Source: a virus | Strand: one strand, 5' to 3' | Virus record (IMG/VR): IMGVR_UViG_3300032294_001020 | Coordinates: 1 to 36,133 of that record | Length of the DNA: 36,133 nucleotides | The notes under the pieces: generated by a model | Seen by the model: only the letters and a program-made list of their open reading frames with translations | Database searches by the model: none | What the model was told of the DNA's origin: nothing | Position numbers and translations under genes: made by a program | Shown: piece by piece, positions 30,041 through 36,133 of the stretch | How positions within the stretch are numbered: the first letter of the stretch is position 1 | Layout: the number at the start of each line of letters is the position of its first letter

Positions 30041-31142
30041 GTATGATTTGAATGTCTTTACCTGAAGTCCAGATTTCTAGTTCTGTGCGTAATCTACCTT
30101 CAGTTTTTAAGCTCTCATATCTGTTTACTGCTTTCTTTCTCCACCATTCAATGATGTTTTCTAGATTATGTTTCTCATAGTTTTCACCAGGAATCAATTT
30201 ATCAGTTTTACAGTTAATGTAATCAACATAGTTATTATACCCATAATTGGATGTGTAATAACGTTTTTGTTCGGTCAACTTTTTAGCATTTTGTATGGTT
30301 AAATCAAAATCTACCAATTCACTTGTACCTTTAAGTGAAGCTCTAGTCAATGAAATAATTTTCATTGTGATTTTCAATTTTCGACTGGAGATACCATCAT
30401 CAACAACTTTGCCAACTTTACCCTCAACAAATGATACCAAGTCTGAATATGGCTTACCGTGCATCATAGGCAAAAAGTCTGATTCTGTCAATCCTTGATA
30501 ACGAATGAAAGGTTTCATACCGTCATACTGTGATGTGGATTTAGATGAGCCATAAAGACTGGTAGTTTCAAATAAACACAGATTCATATTGTATTTTTTG
30601 TTCACGATTTCACGGACTGTATGTGAACAACAGATGGCAGCAAGAAGTTTACCACCAAGATAATTATAACCAAAAGGTTGTGATGGAACAATAACAAAAC
30701 CCATCATAGCAGAGTCATTGAATCGTTTACCCCACTCTGGATTCTGCGTAAACACTTGACCAAGCATTTCATTTCTAGGTTTACAGTTGATGACTGGTGA
30801 ACCCAAACGAATGAATCCTATGAACTTTCCTGAGTTCTTTTCTTTGACTGCCAGTTGGATACTTCGACCAACAGGCCTGATATTCACATGAGAACTGGTA
30901 ATACTCAACAAGGTTTCCCAAGTAGTTGAGTCAATCTCACACACTTCAATGTCCATATCGTTTGGATGCATTGAGAAATCGGAGAATAAATCTTCTTCAA
31001 TTGGAAATAAAGGATTGGTAGAAATCTCAGATAAAGAGGCAAGTTTTTGGTCACGCATATATTCATCAATGCGGTCAAAATTGCCAAAGTAATCTTTAAA
31101 GGCTTTGGCACAAACCAATGCATCATCTTTACTTAACATCAT
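30036..31142 (-). CDS. DruA/DUF4338-like protein, 368 aa
   Basis: The central part shows a run typical of DUF4338: KFIGFIRLGSPVINCKPRNE, then SAMMGFVIVPSQPFGYNYLGGKLLAAICCSHTVREIVNKKYNMN and LCLFETTSLYGSSKSTSQYDGMKP. These correspond to the G-x-x-x-LGSP..., x-x-FxIxP...N-x-x-x-xLL and LxETxxxxG-x-x-Y segments. The domain is named from the anti-phage protein DruA of Druantia, where its biochemical role is unknown. Here it follows the gp41 helicase gene by 2 bases in a phage replication operon, so it may have a DNA-related role. Assignment rests on remembered patterns. The start may be either of two adjacent ATGs. Confidence 0.6.
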   Translation of the reverse strand: MMLSKDDALVCAKAFKDYFGNFDRIDEYMRDQKLASLSEISTNPLFPIEEDLFSDFSMHPNDMDIEVCEIDSTTWETLLSITSSHVNIRPVGRSIQLAVKEKNSGKFIGFIRLGSPVINCKPRNEMLGQVFTQNPEWGKRFNDSAMMGFVIVPSQPFGYNYLGGKLLAAICCSHTVREIVNKKYNMNLCLFETTSLYGSSKSTSQYDGMKPFIRYQGLTESDFLPMMHGKPYSDLVSFVEGKVGKVVDDGISSRKLKITMKIISLTRASLKGTSELVDFDLTIQNAKKLTEQKRYYTSNYGYNNYVDYINCKTDKLIPGENYEKHNLENIIEWWRKKAVNRYESLKTEGRLRTELEIWTSGKDIQIIR

Positions 31143-31144
31143 TA

Positions 31145-32512
31145 TTAAACTTTGAATCCTTCAAATTTTTTGGTTTGTGGTTTCTGATGTCCATGACCAG
31201 CATCTGTAATGTTTACTTGAGCCGCTTGTTCAACATCATACAATTTCATTTTAGCACGGTCAACACCAATCGTAAATCTCTTGTAGTGTGTTGGGTCAGA
31301 ATAACGATTCTTCAATTGTTTTACCATCATTTGACCAAGTTCTTCCAATTCTTCAGAAGAAATAAGTGCAAACATCAAATCGGCTGTTGCAGGCAAACCA
31401 AACGATTCAGATGTATCTTCAAGACCAGGGTCACTAGAGGTGAAACCTGAACGAGTTGTTTGCGTAGCAGATACGATTGGAACATTAAACTCTACAGCAA
31501 GACCTCTAAGTTCTTCTGCAATTGCTTTAACATAGGTATATGAGTTAATATTAGCACCGGCTTTAATTCGGGAAGAACAACAGATGTTAAGATAGTCAAT
31601 GAATATAATATCTGGTACGAAAGATTTTTTGAGATTCAATTCATTGAGTAATGCTCTGAAGTGAATCGTTGATGCTGTTGCAGTTGGATATTCTTTAATG
31701 ATTAATTTGCCTGTTGTCTTTTCACGAACACGAGCAACTTTCTTATCATATAAATCTTTTGGTAATTCCATCAAATCATCAATCGTTACATTCAATAGAT
31801 TAGCATCGATTCGTTCTGCAATCTTTTCTTCTGCCATTTCAAGTGTAATGTATAAAACATTTTTGCCTTGAACCATACATGATGCAGCCACATGGCACAT
31901 GAACAAAGATTTACCAACACCGGTACCAGCAAGAGCAACATTAAGTGTTTTAGCAGGTAAACCACCTTTAGTGATTTTATTGAAGTAATCTAAATCAAAA
32001 GGAATACGCTCTTCTTTTCTATGATAGAATTCATATCGTTCATCTGAATTTTCTAGATAATCATGACCAACAGAAGAATCAAAACTTACTGCAAGGGCAT
32101 CAGACAAAATCTTGGGAATTTGTCCCTTGTCATGATTTTTATCTTTACCGTCCAATATGGAGATACTACCCAAGACAGCATTGTAAATGGCTTTTTCTTG
32201 GCAGAACTTTTCTGATTTATCGACAAGCCATTGTACCTCGGAAGTTTCATCTTTATGTTTTGCAATTTCTTCTAGATATTCTTCTGATTTCTGAACTTCT
32301 TCAGATGTGAGATTTCTCTTTTCTTTGATGGCAATACTGAGTGCTTCAATAGTCGGTGAACTATTATAAGATTCTGTGAATGTTGTGATTTCATTAAATA
32401 AAGTCCTCTCGGTGAGGTCACTAAAGTATTCTGTCTTTAAAAATGGTAATACCTTTCTAAGATATTATTCATTGTAAATCAGATTTTTCAGTATCGTTTG
32501 TTCCAGTTTCAT
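31145..32512 (-). CDS. 41: Replicative DNA helicase gp41 (DnaB-like) with an in-frame TAA at codon 16
   Basis: The full frame is 456 codons including the final stop (T4 gp41 is 475 aa). It begins MKLEQTILKNLIYNE, reads TAA at 32467-32465, and continues YLRKVLPFLKTEYFSD with unbroken N-terminal-domain sequence into the RecA-like core: Walker A AGTGVGKS near residue 195, Walker B IIFIDYLNI, and a sensor at VSATQTTRSG. It unwinds DNA ahead of gp43 and recruits primase gp61. No ATG, GTG or TTG occurs between the TAA and codon 114, so restarting cannot rescue the protein. The stop may be a sequencing error, a mutation or a read-through site. The start overlaps the upstream gene by 44 bases. Confidence 0.88.
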
Positions 32513-32792
32513 CAATTATTTCCTGCTCAATATTATTTGACATTAATTCTACAAGTAAATCGCCAATGTAGTTTTTGAAAGTATCATCTTTCTCTAACTT
32601 TTTTGGCTTGTCTACTGTGGATTCTAACACATCGTAGGCAAAAAGTAAATACATCTGCTCATTTTTTTCTTCAAGCTTTACTTTGCCATATTTAAATGTG
32701 GTGTTCTTATATGGACCTTCTAAGAGTTTGATGTGTACCGCTTGAGCATCTTCTTTTGGGTATATAAAACAATAATCTTGGCCTTCAATCAT
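32469..32792 (-). CDS. Conserved hypothetical protein between uvsX and gene 41, 107 aa
   Basis: The N-terminal part, FIYPKEDAQAVHIKLLEGPYKNTTFKYGKVKLEE, looks like a small beta domain; the C-terminus is acidic (NNIEQEIIDETGTNDTEKSDLQ). From memory, T4-like cyanophages carry a similar small gene in the same place, which suggests it works with the recombinase or helicase, but the function is unknown. Its ATG overlaps the stop of uvsX (ATGA) and its 3' end covers the first 15 codons of gene 41. Confidence 0.72.
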   Translation of the reverse strand: MIEGQDYCFIYPKEDAQAVHIKLLEGPYKNTTFKYGKVKLEEKNEQMYLLFAYDVLESTVDKPKKLEKDDTFKNYIGDLLVELMSNNIEQEIIDETGTNDTEKSDLQ

Positions 32793-33871
32793 TTTTCGCT
32801 TCCATTCATGGTTTCAATTTCATCAAAGATATTGCCAGTATCTATATCTTGAATAATATCTCCACTAGCGACACAATAACGATTCTCAACATAATCACGG
32901 AACTTTTTGTTTGTAATGATTGGTAACCAAAAATCTTTGGTGTCAGTATCTTTAACTCTAAACTTTTTATCTTCTATTTCACCGGTATCCATATTAACTC
33001 GGCTATACCAACCATTGGAAGGTTTAACAACGAGTCCAGAATCGATAGCGATGTCAAGCAGACCAGACCACCTACTGATACCGCCATCAAAAGAAACAGT
33101 AACGGGAATTTTAGATTTTTCTTTAACATATCTTGATTTTTCTACATTAATAATAAAATTGTAACCAACAACTTCTGTGCCTTCTTTTTCTTGTTGGCGT
33201 CCAATAATGAAAATGTTATCAGCAGAGTAATATGAACCTGTGCCACCACCAACAATATCTTTGGGGAACATACCAATTTCTTTGTAAGTATGATTAACTA
33301 CAATCATTGGAATATCTTTCATTGTGAGATGTGGTGTCACCATACGAAATAGTGACTTCACTTGTTTTGCTCTTGACATATCAGCAACAGACTTACCTTC
33401 AAGTGCATCATCAACTTCTTTCTTTGATGCTAAGTTACCAATTGAATCAACTACAATGATTAGTTTATCACCTCTTTCAAGGGAATTCAACTGTTGCATG
33501 ATGTCAAATTTTAATTGTTCTATGTCAGTAATAGGAGTGTGAAGAACACGATTAGTGTCAATACCGAAACTATCAAAGTAGGACTGAGGAGTACCAAATT
33601 CTGAATCGTAGAATAAAAGCGCTGCATCATTATATTTCTCCAAATAAGATTTTGCCATCAATAAAGAAAAGGCAGTTTTAAAATGTTTAGAAGGACCTGC
33701 CCACATTGTAAGACCTGGTGTTAATCCACCATCTAAACGACCTGATAGTGCCACATTGATAATGGGCACCGATGTTGGAATCATATCTTTGTCAGTAAAG
33801 AATTTTGATTTTGCCAAGATGGCTGATTCTTTAATGCTACTGTTCTTTTTAATTTTATCGAGAATACTCAT
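32789..33871 (-). CDS. uvsX: UvsX RecA-like recombinase
   Basis: A 360-residue RecA-family protein. Walker A is AGPSKHFKTAF at about residues 58-68, a form particular to UvsX. ALLFYDSEFGTP follows with the catalytic glutamate region, LIIVVDSIGNLASKKE is Walker B and its loop, and IPMIVVNHTYKEIG and GGGTGSYYSADNIF are the ssDNA-binding L1 and L2 regions. It catalyses strand exchange for recombination-dependent replication and repair together with gp41. It overlaps the membrane-protein gene by ATGA. Length is close to T4 UvsX (about 390). Confidence 0.95.
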   Translation of the reverse strand: MSILDKIKKNSSIKESAILAKSKFFTDKDMIPTSVPIINVALSGRLDGGLTPGLTMWAGPSKHFKTAFSLLMAKSYLEKYNDAALLFYDSEFGTPQSYFDSFGIDTNRVLHTPITDIEQLKFDIMQQLNSLERGDKLIIVVDSIGNLASKKEVDDALEGKSVADMSRAKQVKSLFRMVTPHLTMKDIPMIVVNHTYKEIGMFPKDIVGGGTGSYYSADNIFIIGRQQEKEGTEVVGYNFIINVEKSRYVKEKSKIPVTVSFDGGISRWSGLLDIAIDSGLVVKPSNGWYSRVNMDTGEIEDKKFRVKDTDTKDFWLPIITNKKFRDYVENRYCVASGDIIQDIDTGNIFDEIETMNGSEK

Positions 33872-34770
33872 TTATTTTCCTTTTCACGAAATGCTAATTC
33901 TGCTTTTTCATCATACTTACTATCTATCTTATTTCCTTTTCGATTCGGGAAACCCCTTCTTTTTTTTGTTTCATCAATCTCCTCGATTGTTGTGAGGTTT
34001 TCTTTGGGTATTTCCACCGTATTACTCGCCGGTTCTTTAACTGTTTGAACCTTTTTGTTACTACGCTTAGTAGGTTTAAGTATCGAAACGGGAAGTGAAA
34101 TCTTGGTACCATACTTTTCTTTTAATGATATATTTCCAGCTATCAATAATAACACAGCTAGAGGGTCAAATACAAGCATAATAACCAATATTACCATTCT
34201 AACTGCTTTATCTAATGCACCATCCTCAGTACCAAAGAACACATCTGCCACATATTTGATTGGTCCTACATCTGCCACCAATTTATTTTCTTCTTTAAGT
34301 AGTGGTAATCTTTTTTGATTAATGGTTGATAATTCTTTTTGTGTTTGTTGAATTTGTCTATCAATTTGTACCGATGCCGTTTCAGGATTGCCTGCTCTCT
34401 TTAATAGATAGTCTAGTCTTTGTTCTGCAATCTTCTGTTGTGAATTGAGTGTTTTAAGTTCTGCACTATTCACACCGGCATCTAAGGTAGAATCAATATG
34501 TGATTTAGCCAAGAATCCAAATATACCCATTGAGGTAATCAACATCAACAAAACTACTGCAATGGTTAAATAAGTTTTTAACAATGCTGGTGCAGTTTTC
34601 CAATTATTGTAAAGCCAAGATGCGGTTACCAACTTGGCAAATTCAAGAGAAGAACCCATAATAACTACTGGCCAAAAAGCACCAGCAAATATTAAAGCAA
34701 GTCCAATTACAGAGTAATAGGCAGCAATACTAGATAAAACAAATGCAGCCAAAAAGGTTAAGTATATCAT
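33868..34770 (-). CDS. Four-helix membrane protein with long cytoplasmic coiled region, 300 aa
   Basis: The start at 34770 (MIYLTFLAAFVLSSIAAYY) forms ATGA with the gene 43 stop; a frame open to 34821 lies inside gene 43 and is rejected. Three hydrophobic segments occur in the first 90 residues, then a coiled-coil-like stretch (AELKTLNSQQKIAEQRLDYLL...KELSTINQKRL), then a fourth segment, MVILVIMLVFDPLAVLLLIAG, and a basic tail (KPTKRSNKKVQ). I recall similar proteins near gene 43 or uvsX in T4-like aquatic phages, function unknown. It might anchor replication or another phage complex to the membrane. Confidence 0.75.
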   Translation of the reverse strand: MIYLTFLAAFVLSSIAAYYSVIGLALIFAGAFWPVVIMGSSLEFAKLVTASWLYNNWKTAPALLKTYLTIAVVLLMLITSMGIFGFLAKSHIDSTLDAGVNSAELKTLNSQQKIAEQRLDYLLKRAGNPETASVQIDRQIQQTQKELSTINQKRLPLLKEENKLVADVGPIKYVADVFFGTEDGALDKAVRMVILVIMLVFDPLAVLLLIAGNISLKEKYGTKISLPVSILKPTKRSNKKVQTVKEPASNTVEIPKENLTTIEEIDETKKRRGFPNRKGNKIDSKYDEKAELAFREKENK

Positions 34771-36133
34771 CCGAAGAAATCCTCTAGTGTGCTTACTTTT
34801 TCCGTAGTCCATTTCATACAATTTAAAATCACTTTAATTGGTTCTAAAAATGCTTTTTCAAATTGTAAATCATAATCAATATATTCTTGTAGTCCAAATT
34901 CTTTTGGTAATCGGCCAGGAAATGATATGACTGTATCTTTAAAAGGATTGGGCATTTTCAGATAGGTGTATTTTAACTTCTCACCCTCTTGTATAAGTGG
35001 ATATTTTTTAGTAAGGTTTTTCTGTTTAAGATAATGGTTATATAAAATTGCACCTTTCACATGAATTGGTGTTCCCAATTTATATAGATTTAGTGCATCG
35101 GAGTATTTAGCCAATCCATTACAACCACGAGGTGATGAAATTTCTTCAGCAGGCAAATTCATAAAATCGATTCTTGCTTGTTTAATAAATTCGTGAATAT
35201 CATCTTCTTTACCACGAAGCATAATCATGATTGCTTCTTTCATTTTCTCACGAATGGCTGCTGGAGTGGAAGATTTAATCATCTCAAGACCCATCACTTT
35301 CATCTGAGGTTCTTTATACTGAACACCTTCATTATTATACACATTAAGAATATAACGCTTCTTGGCAGTCCAGATACCTTTGTCAGAAAGTCCTTCTCGT
35401 TTCATCTGCATCTTCTGGTCATAAGCATGAACATAATCAGATAGTTCTTTATAAGACTTATCGATATATGGTTGAATCTTTTCTTCACAGATTTTATCCA
35501 TGAGAGAAATGACCTTTTGTTTATCTGAAGTGTCTTTAATAAATTTGTTAACCAATTCACCCATACGAAGATAGATTGAATCTGTATCTGAGGCAATTAC
35601 ATAATCAACATTTTCAGTTTGTAAAATTTTGTTCATCCAAGTATTAATCTTGGCTTCAATCCAACGAATACTTAATTGCCCAGCAGTTGTGACACCCAAT
35701 GCCATACGAAGGTCGTAGAAACGGAAATACTGGCTACCCAAAGCACCATATGCTGAATTGAGTGACACTTTCTTTGCCAGTTGGATGTTGTTGTATTTGG
35801 CAATTCGTTTTTCGATTTCATATAGTTTGCTTGGGTCTTTTTCGTTTTCATATTCCTGTTTTGCAACCAACATCATCTTTTTAAACTTACTTCTGTCAGT
35901 ATACATTTCTTCCATCATCTTAGGTAAAAACCCTTGAATGTCGGTTCTGAAAAACTGTCCGTTCGGAGTAACTGTAACACCTTCAAGTTTAGATGTGTCA
36001 ATTTGTTTTTTCAATAATTTATCAACCGAAACTCCCTGCGATAATATTTCACGCATTTCATCAGTATAGTTCTGTGGTTCAATTAGTGTTTCGGGACTTA
36101 TATTGAATTGCATCATCAAATGTGGATACAAAC
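34767..36133 (-). CDS. 43: DNA polymerase gp43, family B, C-terminal part (N-terminus beyond right edge)
   Basis: The visible 455 residues begin within motif A (LYPHLMMQFNISPETL), which normally follows D-x-x-S. Motif B is NSAYGALGSQYFRFYD, and motif C is SDTDSIYLRMG with the two catalytic aspartates. KMQMKREGLSDKGIWTAKKRYIL is the conserved KxY region. The thumb ends with a short hydrophobic tail near VSTLEDFFG, which in T4 contacts the clamp gp45. The exonuclease and N-terminal domains, about half of the roughly 900-residue protein, lie outside. It is the replicative polymerase and heads the replication genes here. Confidence 0.97.
   Translation of the reverse strand, partial: LYPHLMMQFNISPETLIEPQNYTDEMREILSQGVSVDKLLKKQIDTSKLEGVTVTPNGQFFRTDIQGFLPKMMEEMYTDRSKFKKMMLVAKQEYENEKDPSKLYEIEKRIAKYNNIQLAKKVSLNSAYGALGSQYFRFYDLRMALGVTTAGQLSIRWIEAKINTWMNKILQTENVDYVIASDTDSIYLRMGELVNKFIKDTSDKQKVISLMDKICEEKIQPYIDKSYKELSDYVHAYDQKMQMKREGLSDKGIWTAKKRYILNVYNNEGVQYKEPQMKVMGLEMIKSSTPAAIREKMKEAIMIMLRGKEDDIHEFIKQARIDFMNLPAEEISSPRGCNGLAKYSDALNLYKLGTPIHVKGAILYNHYLKQKNLTKKYPLIQEGEKLKYTYLKMPNPFKDTVISFPGRLPKEFGLQEYIDYDLQFEKAFLEPIKVILNCMKWTTEKVSTLEDFFG

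Noticed and set aside
32465-32467. General reassignment of TAA as a sense codon in this phage
   Set aside because: Many other genes here end at TAA exactly at expected family lengths and overlap the next ATG as TAATG, so TAA acts as a normal stop.
34770-34821. Longer start for the membrane protein (adds 17 residues)
   Set aside because: It overlaps the gene 43 C-terminus; the ATGA junction at 34767-34770 is the pattern used throughout the window.
1-36133. tRNA genes, CRISPR arrays, insertion sequences, attachment sites
   Set aside because: No cloverleaf with a T-loop, no regularly spaced repeats, no transposase or integrase frame was seen, and the dense gene packing leaves little room for them.

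Overview
The window is a contiguous piece of the genome of a T4-like myovirus with an AT-rich genome. The evidence is a set of T4-type core genes: DNA polymerase gp43 (cut by the right edge), recombinase UvsX, helicase gp41, primase gp61, RNase H, NrdA, NrdB and ThyX. Every gene I accept lies on the minus strand and most neighbours overlap by 1-20 bases, so transcription runs from right to left. Several small proteins, the glycan genes and the low-complexity 'structural' proteins look like those of T4-like phages of aquatic bacteria (cyanophages, pelagiphages and freshwater relatives) rather than enterobacterial T4. The host cannot be named from this sequence. I saw no tRNA, CRISPR array, IS element or integrase.

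Layout in the direction of transcription. (1) 36133-28470, replication and recombination: gp43, a four-helix membrane protein, UvsX, a small acidic protein, gp41, a protein with DruA/DUF4338-like features, a possible PD-(D/E)xK nuclease-like protein and a small conserved protein. The gp41 reading frame carries an in-frame TAA at codon 16. (2) 28467-20275, a ten-gene glycan island: five known or likely glycosyltransferases including two GT9-like proteins, three SAM methyltransferases, a dTDP-glucose 4,6-dehydratase-like enzyme and a UDP-glucuronate decarboxylase. (3) 20204-11366, a late/virion block opened by a perfect T4 late promoter (TATAAATA) and containing a second late-promoter-like site. 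Five of its proteins begin with the same ten-residue pattern as the T4 capsid targeting sequence. Two of these five look like enzymes: a KxDG nucleotidyltransferase (ligase-like) and an adenylyltransferase/P-loop kinase fusion. (4) 11364-9234, a compact lysis cassette: inner spanin, outer spanin lipoprotein, holin-like protein, GH19 endolysin and a tail-anchored coiled-coil protein. (5) 9198-4412, nucleotide metabolism and priming: primase, ThyX, NrdA, an A-type Fe-S carrier and NrdB. (6) 4400-1, small conserved genes, a GIY-YIG protein, RNase H, a stand-alone ligase-N-domain-like protein, a degenerate cytidylyltransferase-like protein and a partial UDP-glucose dehydrogenase-like gene. Two consensus sigma70 promoters (TTGACA-N17-TATAAT) fire into this last section.

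The parts fit a lytic cycle: dNTP supply (Nrd, ThyX), replisome (43, 41, 61, RNase H, UvsX), virion assembly with proteins probably carried inside the head, and lysis. The glycan genes could make a nucleotide-sugar-derived decoration; UDP-glucose dehydrogenase (left edge) plus UDP-glucuronate decarboxylase would give a UDP-xylose route. The most unusual signals are the shared capsid-targeting-like N-termini on two putative nucleotidyl-transfer enzymes, and the stop codon inside the helicase gene.
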